A stretch of DNA of 64,000 nt, from NCBI GenBank assembly GCA_947652115.1, contig OX393563.1, positions 9,087,942 to 9,151,941 on the forward strand, in the 5' to 3' direction. The position numbers and the translations under genes are program-made. Positions 54,218 through 64,000 of the stretch are shown here, piece by piece. The notes below the pieces were generated by a model that had not been told where the DNA came from, made no database searches, and worked only from the letters and a program-made list of their open reading frames with translations. Numbering within the stretch: position 1 is the stretch's first letter; each line of letters starts with the position of its first letter. This DNA is from Blastomussa wellsi. Its lineage: Eukaryota; Cnidaria; Anthozoa; Scleractinia; Plerogyridae.

Positions 54218-57200
54218 ATGCTTTCTCACTATTTTGTGCGTATTATTAGACGGAGCATTCAAGTGTTATGTCCTGTGTTTTCTCATAAAGCGTTTCTTAG
54301 TCGTGCCGAAGTTGCCAACAAACTTTGGACTTCAAAAACTGCCATAGGTCGCGACGGTTTCGAACATGGCCGCCGTCGAGTGATGAATCCAGTAGTGCAG
54401 CAGCTCGAAATGCCGGTGAATGCCTTACACGTGCCAGCCAATCAGCCATTCTCCGAGATGTTACACAATCCTTTGGTTACCGGTTATATTTTTCAGAGAA
54501 AGATTAATTCTCTTCGAGGAAAGAAATTTGCCTTTACAGGCAACATGAACTCCCTCCGGGGAAACAAATTTGCCTCTTTAGGCAACATAAATTTCCTTCG
54601 GGAAACAGAACTTGCCTTTTCGGGCAACATATATTCCCTCCGGGGAACTAAAAATGCTTGTACAGGCAACACGAATTTACTTATGGGAATATTTACAGTA
54701 TTTCGAGAAAGAATCGAGCCACAAACAGAAACGATTTTTCGAGATAAGCGTGATTATAACGCCATGCTTGTCGACTCCATTGTGAACACAGAGAATGAAT
54801 TTGTTGGCTGTCATGATGAGCATGCAGGAGATGTCACAAATAGCTTGCTGAACACTGACATAACCTTGAATGCTGTGACTAACTGTAGTATTGATGATAC
54901 AGAGGAATTGTTTTATAAATGTGATAGAAATATTCCAGTAAACCATGAAAAGTGTGTTGAGGTTAGTAATCTGATACGAGCTTGTCGTCGGTCAAATGTC
55001 CGTGTGAGGTGCAGGAATAGGGATAGGGAACCATCTAGAGTGGCACTTAAACGGGTGATCAAATCACTTAAATCGAGAAAATCGAGACTGAAAACCAAGC
55101 GTTCTATTAGAAAATCTATACCTGTTTCATCTGTTTTGTACAACATAGCTTCTAACTATAAACAATGGAGTCTCACCTTTGATAAGAAACAAAACAGCTT
55201 CTTTAGTAATTATTTTGAGAGAGGTCTCATTCAAACAATGGAATATAATGCATCAAAAAGAAATATATTGCTCAGTGGAGATGTTGAGTTGAATCCTGGT
55301 CCAACAACTCCACAAATAATTTGTACAGAAAGTCGCAATTCTGTGTTTAACTGCAGATTACGTAGACATGGACTAAGAGCACTAGAGGTTGGAGGAATGG
55401 GTAATTGCTTGTTTAGAGCCATAGCACATCAATTATATCATGATGCAAATCGACATTTAGAAATCAGAAGGGCTGGTATTCAGTATTTGCAAAACAATCC
55501 TGAGCGATTTATAGAAAGTGCAGTTCTAGATAACACATCTTGGTCGCAATATTTATGTAATATGTCTATGGAAGGAACTTGGGGTGATCACATTATTATG
55601 CAGGCAATAGCAGAAGCTATGAACTTGAGAATTCATGTTATAGAGTCAAGTGAAAACTTTGCTGAGTTAACACTGGTTCAAGCGCTAGATTTGTCAGAGA
55701 CAACAAGGTCTATATATATAGGACACATTGGAGAGATGCACTATGTCTCAACAATAGAACTGTTAACTGAAAGTAACTTGCCTGAAAAAGTAAAAAGAAA
55801 TTTGTTTGAAAATTCTTCTGAAACTGCCTATGCTCGTAAAAGAAAACACACTTCTACTGTGACAGAAAACCAAATCAACTCAAGTTCTAAAGATGAAAGG
55901 AATTCTGCTTTAAATACAGTGTCAAATGAAGACACAAATGCCAGCAATAAGAATAAAAAAACAAAAAGTGCATATTTAAAGAGGAAATACAGAGAAGCCA
56001 ATGCATCCCCAGAGCAGAAATCAAAACGTAATCAGTACCAAAAAGCTTATAGAGGAAAAATATCATCACCTGAACAAAAGGCAAAACATAATCAACGTCA
56101 AAAAAACTATAGGTCTAGAATGACATCTGAACAAAAGGCAAAATGCAATGAAAAACATAGGGAATATAAATCAAAAAAGAAACTTGTTTCTATTGAGTCA
56201 GCTATCTCAAAGTTCCAGGACATGGCTGCAGAAGGTCCTGTTTATACTTGTTTTTGTTGTGACCAGCTTTGGTATAGGCAGAGTGTTCTAAAAGCAGAAA
56301 ACCTGAAAGATATAAATCCTGTTATTCATGAATATTTTGACCAAAGGAGAAACTCAGGTAATGCTGAATGGGTTTGCAAAACATGTCAAAGCCATTTAGT
56401 GAAAAGTAAAATTCCACCCTGTTCTGTCGTTAATGGTTTGGCATTTCCAGAAAAACCAAACTTTTTTGATTTGAATGAATTAGAATGTAGAATACTAGCC
56501 CCAAGAATTGCTTTTCAAAAGTTGATGCAAGCACCTAGAGGAAAACAACTAAAAATACATGGAAATATTGTGAATGTTCCTGCTGATGTAGCAAGTACAG
56601 TCACTATGTTGCCACGGTTACTAAGTGAGACTGCTACAATAAAAGTAAATTTAAAAAGAAAGCTTCAATATAAGAGTTCTGCATTGTCATTAAATGTAAG
56701 ACCTCATAAAGTAATGCAAGCAGCAGATTGGCTGATCAGAAATAGCAGTCTTTATAAAGATGAAGGCATTGTTTTGAATCCGCAATGGACCAATCAGTAT
56801 GACAAAGAAATTGAACAACAACATAATATGAATGGCCTTTATAGTGAACAATCTGCAGAAAGTGCCGAGAACAGTAATAGTCACTCTGAAATAAACACAA
56901 TAGATGATAGAGATAATGAAAGCGAAAATGAAGATGATGTACCTGCAGGTGTTACTGATACTATGTTAACAGGCACTGACTTTTTAGAAGATAATGAGCG
57001 CCAGCATATATTCAACATTGCACCAGCAGAAGGCAATATACCCTTAAGTATATTCAGGGATAAATATTCAGAGGAGTTAGCATATCCTGGAATATTCCTT
57101 GGGCAACCCCGGTCTCTATGCAAGCACATTCACTATAGTGATATATGTAAATCTGAACTAAGAAGGTCAGACAGAAGAGCAGCTATGTGTGTAGAGAATA

Positions 57201-60200
57201 TTTTCTTTAAAGCAAAAAAGTTGCAAATGAAAATACTTCTTAGTAAATCAACCATTGCACTTAGAAAATGCAAGGGAAACAACAGAAATCTTAATGCACG
57301 CCAATTAAAACAGATGGGTGCACTAGATCGATTAATTCGCTTTGATGAAGGATTTAAGTTTCTTACAGCATTGCGTGGTTCACCTCCATACTTTGAGAAA
57401 GCAAAAAAAGATCTGTTTGCCATGATAAGACAACTTGGACCTGCAACACTATTTTGCAGTTTCTCATCAGCAGAAACACAGTGGACTCACCTTCTTAAAA
57501 TTCTTGGCAATCTTGTGGATCACAAAGATTATTCTGATAATGAAATTAGCAATCTTAACTGGGAGGAGAGATGTAGATTGATTCAAAGTGATCCTGTTAC
57601 CTGTGCCAGACATTTTGATTACCAAGTCAATAAATTCTTAAGTAGTTTTCTTTTGAGTTCTGCAGAGCCACTAGGGAAAATATCAGATTGGTTTTACAGG
57701 GTAGAATATCAGCAACGTGGTTCACCACATATACATATGCTAATCTGGGTGGAGAGTGCACCAAAATTCCAGGAGCAAAGTGACAAAGAAGTGATTGAAT
57801 TTATTGATAAGATAGTAACCTGCTGCAAACCTACTGACAATCCTGAACTACTTCACTTAGTCAACAGACAGGTTCACCGTCATTCACATACTTGTCGTAA
57901 GAATACTAAAAGTGATTGCAGATTCAATTATCCACAGCCTCCCATGAGACAAACAAGGATTCTTTATCCTTTAGATAAAGACATGCAACAAAGTGAAATC
58001 AAAAGGCATAAAGATACATGGAAAACAATCAAATTTCATCTAGATGAAATGAAAGAAGGCGAAGAAATTACTTTTGACAAGTTACTCTTGGACCTCAATG
58101 TCACAGAGGAAAACTATTTACTAGCTGTGCGTTCCTCAATCAATGCTGCTACTGTTTTCTTAAAACGAACTCCAAATGAATTAAGAGTTAACAACTACAA
58201 CCCTGCTTGCCTTCAGGCATGGAGGGCTAACATGGATATTCAGTATGTGCTAGATGTGTATGCTTGTGCAGTATATATTGTTGATTATATCTCAAAAGCT
58301 CAAAAAGGCATGAGTGAGCTATTGCGAGAAGCTTGCACTGAAGCAAGAAAGGGAAATTCTACTATTAAACAGCAAGTTCGAGATATTGGCAGTAAATTTG
58401 TAAACAATGTTGAAATAAGTGCTCAAGAAGCTGTGTATATTGTACTGCAATTGCCCATGAGAAAGTCCTCTCGGCAGGTTGTATTTATTAACACTGCACC
58501 TCCTGATGAACGTGTAGAGCTCTTGAAGCCATTAAATGATATCAAAGAAATGGATGATGACTGTGAAGAAATCTACACGAGTGGATTGCTAAAGAGATAT
58601 AGTAAACGTCCAACTCAACTAGAGGATGTAACTCTTGCAGACTGGGTTGCATGGTATGATGTAACTGGCAAACCTTATGTAAAGCCATCTAATAATTTAG
58701 ACACTGATGGCTTGCCATTAGAGAAATGCATCGAACATTATGAGAATGATGATGATGATCTCAATGATGAAAAGGCTACTAATATCAGTGGCCGTGGTAA
58801 AATGAAAAAGAGAAATAAAGCTAGAATAATAAGAAGTGTTTGGTTCAATAAAGAAGCTGATCCTGAGAAGCACTATCGTGAACTTTTAATGCTCTATACT
58901 GCATGGAGAAATGAAGAAACTGACTTACTTGGTGGATTCTTCTGTTATCAAGACCGTTATAAGGCACTGTCTAAACTTATCAAGGAACAAATGAAACAAT
59001 ATGTTACATGTAATGAAGACTTAAATGAGATACAACAAGAGAGAAATAGACTAGAAGAAAGTTATGATTGTATTGCACCTTTGACTGAAAGTATAGAACA
59101 ACAAGACTGCAATGAAGGCCAGCAGGACTTACACCCTGACTTCAATGAGAATTACAACCTATCAGATGACATAGGGATACCATCTGTTGATTCCAGATCT
59201 GAACCATTAATACTTAATGAATTACCAGACAATGAATATAGATGTATGGTACAATCATTGAATAAAGAACAAAAGGAATTCTTTTATCATGTGCTACACC
59301 TGATCAAAACATCTGATGAGCCCTTTTATTCATTTTTGTCTGGAGGGGCAGGAGTAGGCAAATCACATGTGACTAAAGCCTTGTATCAAGCAGCACTCAA
59401 ATTCTATAATAGTAGAGCTGGTGATAATTTTGCAGAAATCAGAGTTTTAATGTTAGCACCTACAGGAAAAGCTGCATATATCATCAAAGGCAATACCATT
59501 CACAGTGCATTAGCAATACCAGCCTGCCAGTCACTAAAGACTTATAAACGTCTAGACTCTAATAGACTCAATTCCCTAAGAACGCAGTTAGGTGGTATTA
59601 AACTCGTATTTATTGATGAAATATCAATGGTCGGTAACACAATGTTTAATGTACAAATTGACAACAGACTTAAAGACATCAAAGGAAGCCCTTTGCCCTT
59701 TGGGGGTGTTAGCATTATAGCTATAGGTGATTTATTTCAGCTACAACCAGTTATGGATGATTATATATTCAATGATTTGAAGACAGAATATGGCGTTCTT
59801 GCTCCAAATCTGTGGCAGGAACTTTTTAATATGTTTGAGCTAAAAGAAATTATGAGGCAAAGAGAAAGCAAACAATTTGCTGAATTGCTTAACAGGTTGA
59901 GAGAAGGAAAACAGACAAATGAAGACATAAGAGTATTGAGACAACGAATGTTGCAATCCAATACCTCCAGTTATCCAATGAATGCTCCTCATCTATTTAT
60001 ACAAAATGCAAAAGTCAATGAATTCAATGACCGAGTACATCATGCTATACAAAACGTAAAATACAGTATCAAGGCTCACGACAGTGTGATTGGAGCAACT
60101 TCTCAAGATGTCAGAGATAAAATTTTAAAGCAAATACCTCAAGATCCTAGGAAAACCAAGCAATTACATGGTTCATTAAACATAGCAGTTGGTGAAAGAA

Positions 60201-61387
60201 CTGAAATTTCATTGAACACCAGAATTGATGATGGCATGACAAATGGTGCTGGTAATGTGATAAAGTTGATACAAATTAATCAAACCAACTATCCGTCTGG
60301 AATAATTTGGGTTCAGTTTGACCATGATGATATTGGTGCAAAAACAAGGCAGGAAAACAGACATTTATATGTCTCTGGTATTCAGCCTACGTGGACTCCT
60401 ATAAAACCAGTCACCACACAATTTGCTGTTGGTAGAAACAGAACTGTTCAAGTTGTAAGAAAACAATTTCCTCTGAGGCCAGCTGCAGCAAAAACAATTC
60501 ACAGATCACAAGGTGATACAGAAACCAAAATTGTTGTTAATTTTGAAACCAAAAGAGCTATTCCTCACATACACTATGTCGGACTAAGCCGTGTAACAGT
60601 AATAGAAGGTCTTTACATCACTGACCTTTGTGAAGATAAGATAACTGTAAGTCCTGCTGTTGAGAATGAAATGGAACATCTTAGAAATGAAGGCAAACTG
60701 AAGCTTTCCATTTCTCCTATCTATGCTGCTCCAGAATCATCTATAAAGCTTTGTTTTTTGAATGCACGTTCTTTGCATAAGCACATTAATGATGTACGTG
60801 CTGACATGAATTACTTGAGTACTGATATTAGTGTTTTTTCAGAAACACGATTCCAAATGTCTGAAAGTGACACCATGTATGAACTTGGAGAATACACCCT
60901 CTTTAGAAATGACGCTATTTCACAACACAATGAAAGACCATATGGTGGAACTGCAGTGTATACTCGCATTGATTATTATCCGGCGTATCCATACTGCTAC
61001 AATCAAAATGGCATAGAGATAACAGTTTTGAGGTTTATGGTAATTCCTCATATCATAGTAATAGCTATTTATCGCTCTCCATCAATTCCTATTAGACAAC
61101 TTTGTGCAGCTATAAGAGAACTGTTGGCATTGTCAACAGCAACTTTAAAAGTTTTTATTGGAGATTTTAATGTTAACTGGTTAAATATAACAGAAAGGTC
61201 AACATTATATAATCTCTTTATTACAGAGAATCACTATAGGCAACTAATGTCCTCCTACACAACAGATAATAAAACCTGTATTGACCATATCTATACTAAT
61301 ATCGATGAAGATAAAGTAAAGAGCAATATTTGGGAGACATATTTTTCTGACCATAAAGCAATTTATGCACTGATTAACGCATTTTAG
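54218..61387 (+). CDS. Helentron (Helitron2-type) polyprotein: N-part, 2A-like, OTU, zinc, HUH Rep, PIF1 helicase, EEP endonuclease
   Basis: Intact 2,389-codon ORF for rolling-circle transposition. Domains by residue: repeats 98-150; basic region 245-300; 2A-like GDVELNPGP 354-362; OTU protease about 386-515 (Cys397 in GNCLF, His508 in HYV); SPEQK-type basic repeats 590-655; DUF6570-like zinc domain (Cys678, 681, 720, 723); Helitron-like N and Rep, HUH HIH 1171-1173, tyrosines 1353 and 1357 with Lys1360 (YIVDYISK); PIF1 helicase with Walker A GGAGVGKS 1709-1716, DE 1800-1801; EEP nuclease with Glu2209, GDFN 2315-2318, SDH end at His2379. OTU, EEP and the RPA gene downstream mark the Helentron branch. 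All catalytic motifs look present except the usual OTU Asp (GGMGNC). The start at 54218 is the longest choice; a later Met is possible. Confidence 0.93.
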   Translation: MLSHYFVRIIRRSIQVLCPVFSHKAFLSRAEVANKLWTSKTAIGRDGFEHGRRRVMNPVVQQLEMPVNALHVPANQPFSEMLHNPLVTGYIFQRKINSLRGKKFAFTGNMNSLRGNKFASLGNINFLRETELAFSGNIYSLRGTKNACTGNTNLLMGIFTVFRERIEPQTETIFRDKRDYNAMLVDSIVNTENEFVGCHDEHAGDVTNSLLNTDITLNAVTNCSIDDTEELFYKCDRNIPVNHEKCVEVSNLIRACRRSNVRVRCRNRDREPSRVALKRVIKSLKSRKSRLKTKRSIRKSIPVSSVLYNIASNYKQWSLTFDKKQNSFFSNYFERGLIQTMEYNASKRNILLSGDVELNPGPTTPQIICTESRNSVFNCRLRRHGLRALEVGGMGNCLFRAIAHQLYHDANRHLEIRRAGIQYLQNNPERFIESAVLDNTSWSQYLCNMSMEGTWGDHIIMQAIAEAMNLRIHVIESSENFAELTLVQALDLSETTRSIYIGHIGEMHYVSTIELLTESNLPEKVKRNLFENSSETAYARKRKHTSTVTENQINSSSKDERNSALNTVSNEDTNASNKNKKTKSAYLKRKYREANASPEQKSKRNQYQKAYRGKISSPEQKAKHNQRQKNYRSRMTSEQKAKCNEKHREYKSKKKLVSIESAISKFQDMAAEGPVYTCFCCDQLWYRQSVLKAENLKDINPVIHEYFDQRRNSGNAEWVCKTCQSHLVKSKIPPCSVVNGLAFPEKPNFFDLNELECRILAPRIAFQKLMQAPRGKQLKIHGNIVNVPADVASTVTMLPRLLSETATIKVNLKRKLQYKSSALSLNVRPHKVMQAADWLIRNSSLYKDEGIVLNPQWTNQYDKEIEQQHNMNGLYSEQSAESAENSNSHSEINTIDDRDNESENEDDVPAGVTDTMLTGTDFLEDNERQHIFNIAPAEGNIPLSIFRDKYSEELAYPGIFLGQPRSLCKHIHYSDICKSELRRSDRRAAMCVENIFFKAKKLQMKILLSKSTIALRKCKGNNRNLNARQLKQMGALDRLIRFDEGFKFLTALRGSPPYFEKAKKDLFAMIRQLGPATLFCSFSSAETQWTHLLKILGNLVDHKDYSDNEISNLNWEERCRLIQSDPVTCARHFDYQVNKFLSSFLLSSAEPLGKISDWFYRVEYQQRGSPHIHMLIWVESAPKFQEQSDKEVIEFIDKIVTCCKPTDNPELLHLVNRQVHRHSHTCRKNTKSDCRFNYPQPPMRQTRILYPLDKDMQQSEIKRHKDTWKTIKFHLDEMKEGEEITFDKLLLDLNVTEENYLLAVRSSINAATVFLKRTPNELRVNNYNPACLQAWRANMDIQYVLDVYACAVYIVDYISKAQKGMSELLREACTEARKGNSTIKQQVRDIGSKFVNNVEISAQEAVYIVLQLPMRKSSRQVVFINTAPPDERVELLKPLNDIKEMDDDCEEIYTSGLLKRYSKRPTQLEDVTLADWVAWYDVTGKPYVKPSNNLDTDGLPLEKCIEHYENDDDDLNDEKATNISGRGKMKKRNKARIIRSVWFNKEADPEKHYRELLMLYTAWRNEETDLLGGFFCYQDRYKALSKLIKEQMKQYVTCNEDLNEIQQERNRLEESYDCIAPLTESIEQQDCNEGQQDLHPDFNENYNLSDDIGIPSVDSRSEPLILNELPDNEYRCMVQSLNKEQKEFFYHVLHLIKTSDEPFYSFLSGGAGVGKSHVTKALYQAALKFYNSRAGDNFAEIRVLMLAPTGKAAYIIKGNTIHSALAIPACQSLKTYKRLDSNRLNSLRTQLGGIKLVFIDEISMVGNTMFNVQIDNRLKDIKGSPLPFGGVSIIAIGDLFQLQPVMDDYIFNDLKTEYGVLAPNLWQELFNMFELKEIMRQRESKQFAELLNRLREGKQTNEDIRVLRQRMLQSNTSSYPMNAPHLFIQNAKVNEFNDRVHHAIQNVKYSIKAHDSVIGATSQDVRDKILKQIPQDPRKTKQLHGSLNIAVGERTEISLNTRIDDGMTNGAGNVIKLIQINQTNYPSGIIWVQFDHDDIGAKTRQENRHLYVSGIQPTWTPIKPVTTQFAVGRNRTVQVVRKQFPLRPAAAKTIHRSQGDTETKIVVNFETKRAIPHIHYVGLSRVTVIEGLYITDLCEDKITVSPAVENEMEHLRNEGKLKLSISPIYAAPESSIKLCFLNARSLHKHINDVRADMNYLSTDISVFSETRFQMSESDTMYELGEYTLFRNDAISQHNERPYGGTAVYTRIDYYPAYPYCYNQNGIEITVLRFMVIPHIIVIAIYRSPSIPIRQLCAAIRELLALSTATLKVFIGDFNVNWLNITERSTLYNLFITENHYRQLMSSYTTDNKTCIDHIYTNIDEDKVKSNIWETYFSDHKAIYALINAF
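54507..54674 (+). repeat. Four 42-bp coding repeats with alternating hairpins
   Basis: Units read NSLRGKKFAFTGNM, NSLRGNKFASLGNI, NFLRETELAFSGNI, YSLRGTKNACTGNT. At DNA level a CCCTCCGGGG-type hairpin alternates with TTGCC-n6-GGCAA hairpins (54528, 54570, 54612). Stems persist while loops differ. Confidence 0.85.
55277..55303 (+). other. 2A-like ribosome-skipping site
   Basis: Codes GDVELNPGP, matching D(V/I)ExNPG|P. Skipping would release residues 1-361 and start the downstream product at Pro362, just before the OTU domain. Upstream LLS fits the hydrophobic run seen before 2A motifs. Confidence 0.88.
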
Positions 61388-61485
61388 TTGCATTGCAGTA
61401 TTATTTACTAGGTCAAACAGAATATCTTTCTCTGATTTTATAGCTTACAAGAGACTCCACATTTCCTTTGATTGGCACTTCAGGC

Positions 61486-62895
61486 ATGGACACTGCAACA
61501 AATTCAAGGTAAGCTCATTATGTTTGAATTCCCTCTCTCTTTATTTCTCTTTATTTCTTTTTTAAATTTCTCTTTAAAAAATACTTTTTTATTTTTTATT
61601 CAGTAGTAGTAACCAAAGAAAGAATGAAGAACCAACAGGTGTAACATCAAAATCTGCATCGGCAAACCCAGGTGAAGGTGAGAGTGACTTCACTGTTTTT
61701 GTTTTTTTTTACTTCTTGTTATAACATTCTTATTTAACTCTTAATAACTCTTAATTTAATTAACACACTGCTGTACATAGGGCTGTGATTCAGCATACAC
61801 TTTTAAACAAGCAACACTGATATAAAAACTGGGCCAACAATGTGATGCATGACATTGAATTCCTTTCCCTCTGCAGATAGCTTAACTGGATATGTCCATC
61901 AGCTATCAAAAGTGAAAGACGCAAGAAATGAGAAAAAAACAACCTTCTTCAACTTCCTGGTACAAACATCAGAAACATCATCCCAGTCTGTGGTTTGCTA
62001 TTCACCGGACAAGAGGAAAGATTTTTTAAACTACCAACAGCAGCATCAGCCAGTTTCCATCCTTGGAGGGCAGTTAAGTCCAAACAAGCGGAGCTCATCT
62101 AAGATGGATTTCACAGTAAAAAAGAAATCAAAGCTTCAGTCTGTTAAAGTAAACTTCCAATACAATCCAAGTTTCGAACACAACCTTACAACAGTCGATA
62201 ACATATCAAGTCTACTTCCCTTCGACACAGTGGATGTCAAGGTGAAAATCATAAGCAAGACAGAAGAGAAACAGAAAGTTATAGTTCATGGAGATCCATG
62301 TTTCAAGGTTGATTGTGTTGTGACTGATAAAACTGGAACAATTAGACTAGAAGCTTGGGAAGCAGCAATTGATGAGCTTCAAAGAGGGAAGTCATATCAT
62401 ATTAAAAATCTCAAGGTAAAAATGTTCAATGACAAAAAGTACATCAACACTAACGAGGAATCAATCATTGAACAAATTGATGATATAGTAACAAACACAG
62501 ATGTGACCACTGGAACGGACTTCCAAGATTCTGTCATCACTGGTAAAGTCATCGCATTGGATCTGATTCGCAACCCCTCGTGTCCATTGTGTAATGCCAC
62601 GAATAATACAGCAAGTGAAGACCAAGAAATCATCAATTGCAAGGGATGCAAATCGACCATGCTTTCAGAAAGTCTAGTACCAAAGCTTGTCTGCAAACTA
62701 TCTATCCTGGTTGACAAGAAGATAACCTCCTATTCTGCATTTAATGATGCATTACAGAGCTTCTTCATATTAAAGGGCATTGATGCACAGCTTGGCAAGA
62801 TGTCAGATGGCGAAATTAAAGTTGCTCTTCTAAAAGCTGGAGACCAAACGATGCTGGTTGATAAATGTGCCAAGATAGTCACACAGTTCCTCTAA
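61486..62895 (+). CDS. RPA-like ssDNA-binding protein of the Helentron, three exons, 371 aa
   Basis: Exons 61486-61508, 61604-61677 and 61877-62895, with GTAAGC/TTCAG and GTGAGA/TGCAG introns, join to MDTATNSSSSNQRKNEE ... NPGEDSLTGY and run in frame to a stop at 62895 (1,116 nt). Residues about 100-210 form an OB-fold-like segment (VDVKVKIISKTE, FKVDCVVTDKTGTIRLEAWE, INTNEESIIEQI); residues 262-345 hold a zinc ribbon C268-C271...C287-C290 as in the RPA70 DNA-binding domain C. Such RPA genes accompany Helentrons and would protect the single strand during rolling-circle replication. It starts 98 bp after the Rep/helicase ORF, same strand. Confidence 0.88.
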
Positions 62896-62949
62896 TGGGA
62901 GAAATCAAGATAGTTGCGATATTGACTTAAGTCATTGTTTTGTTAGTGC

Positions 62950-63220
62950 GAGTCATCTAATGAAGTACAAGACATTTTGTTTATAGAAACATGTACTTTA
63001 ATGATGGAACTCACAATGTTATCCCACTGTCTGATGCTTAATGATAAAAATAGCCATTTGAAGATCAAAAGAATTATGATTGATTGTAACACCTGCAAAT
63101 CAACAATGCCTACAATAAGTCTAATATCAGAGTTTGTATCTCTTCTGGTTGACAGCAATATTTTATTCAACATCATTTACACTTATTCAGCTTTGTTTCG
63201 TTCCATTCTTGCAAGTTATA
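62950..63220 (+). pseudogene. Decayed second copy of the RPA C-terminus
   Basis: Reads IMIDCNTCKSTMPTISLISE and FVSLLVDSNI ... YSALFR, parallel to NCKGCKSTMLSESLVPK and LSILVDKKITSYSAF of the intact gene (62635-62760). Upstream part lacks the OB fold; the CxxCKSTM and LVD landmarks remain in order. Confidence 0.7.
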
Positions 63221-63306
63221 CTGTATATCTTCTAGAAAAAAAATCATTGCACAATTTGTCTGTTCTATTTATATTGATCAGCTCTAAAAATATTTTGAGA
63301 ATAAGG

Positions 63307-63313
63307 AAATAAA
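63307..63313 (+). terminator. Candidate polyadenylation signal AATAAA
   Basis: First AATAAA hexamer downstream of the RPA gene in sense orientation, about 410 bp after its stop. Another follows at 63849. Confidence 0.3.
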
Positions 63314-63399
63314 TTAGAAATCCAGTGCTTTTCTTCCAAGCGGTAGTGAAAGGAAAATTACCTATCCGGACAATACAGTTAAGCATGATAAAAGATGCA

Positions 63400-64000
63400 T
63401 AAACAACGAACACTGAAACATCTATTTACAGTAGCTACATGCACGCATTGCGTGCCTATTTTTTTAACTTTGAACTTCTGATCAGTTCTATCAATGTCAA
63501 AACTCATCGATGCGTATACCTTTAATGACGCAAATTTCAACTGCACAAATGCTTTTTAAGCCTGCGTAGCCGGTGGGATTTGCGGGTGCGATGTTCAGCA
63601 TGCAGCATTCAACGACGGCCTGCCCAAAAACAAAAGCACTTCGCTCGAAAATCTCGCCAGCAGGCTGCCGCAGGCTATTGTTTTTATCCACCCTTGGTTC
63701 CAGGGGTTTTCTCGTTTTAGAATTCTCTAAGAGTCGCGAAGCGACGAAAACCAGAGGCCCATACGTTGTATGTGATGTAAATATAAATGTAAGAGAATGT
63801 ACGAGACAAGTTCGAAAATTGCCCTAAATTCTACTTGTGGAAAAGAATGCAAATAAAAATTACTTAACTTGTGTTTTACTTGCGTTATTATTGCGTTATG
63901 TCTCTATGGTCTTTGAGTATATATAGGAATTACGTATGGAGAGGAATGCCGACGAGCCTTTACTCGGCTTTAGGCGAGTATGTGTACAATAAAATCAAGT
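63400..64000. other. Noncoding end of window, repeat-like
   Basis: Contains a GC-richer block 63559-63690 (gcctgcgtagccggtggg, ggctgccgcaggct) typical of coral interspersed repeats, a tcgcgaagcga palindrome at 63734-63744, and a hairpin near 63950 (cgagcctttactcggcttta). I could not fix the Helentron 3' end. Confidence 0.4.

Noticed and set aside
54325..54507. Continuation of the upstream exons through the acceptor at 54300
   Set aside because: The joined frame ends at 54507 with no recognised motif, so I did not annotate it as a gene.

Overview
The window looks like nuclear DNA of a cnidarian, most probably a reef-building (scleractinian) coral. This is an inference. The supporting signs are AT-rich intron-dense sequence, very many small hairpin MITEs, tRNA-derived SINE remnants, a Helentron-type transposon and an RNF213-family gene with short exons.

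Region 1156-53588 (minus strand) is the 5' two thirds of one very large gene, an RNF213-like (mysterin) AAA+ ATPase / E3 ubiquitin ligase. I rebuilt 51 coding exons by hand from splice sites, and every exon-exon junction keeps the reading frame, giving about 3,494 codons with no stop. The product starts with a zinc-ribbon, then a disordered linker, a CBM20-like carbohydrate-binding segment, a long helical region, and an AAA+ array with two clear Walker A/B pairs, up to a segment just before the expected RING part. The RING and C-terminus lie beyond position 1. Introns are full of repeats: hairpin MITEs, an inverted pair of ~1.1-kb repeats 28 kb apart, a 3.2-kb TIR transposon, a Penelope-like remnant with a decayed hammerhead-like core, a LINE 3' end and a 15-bp minisatellite.

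Region 53589-53843 is a compact, apparently divergent promoter with ISRE-like, ETS and NRF1-like motifs. Region 53829-54204 (plus) has two possible short exons of unknown identity.

Region 54218-62895 (plus) is a Helentron (Helitron2-type rolling-circle transposon). One uninterrupted 2,389-codon ORF encodes, in order, an N-terminal part, a 2A-like peptide, an OTU protease, a basic repeat, a DUF6570-like zinc domain, a HUH Rep nuclease with two tyrosines, a PIF1-like helicase and an endonuclease/exonuclease/phosphatase domain. Just downstream is a three-exon RPA-like single-strand DNA-binding gene. A decayed second copy of the RPA C-terminus follows. Region 63400-64000 is repeat-like noncoding sequence. 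Together Rep, helicase and RPA would carry out rolling-circle transposition; the 2A site would separate the N-terminal product from the polyprotein.
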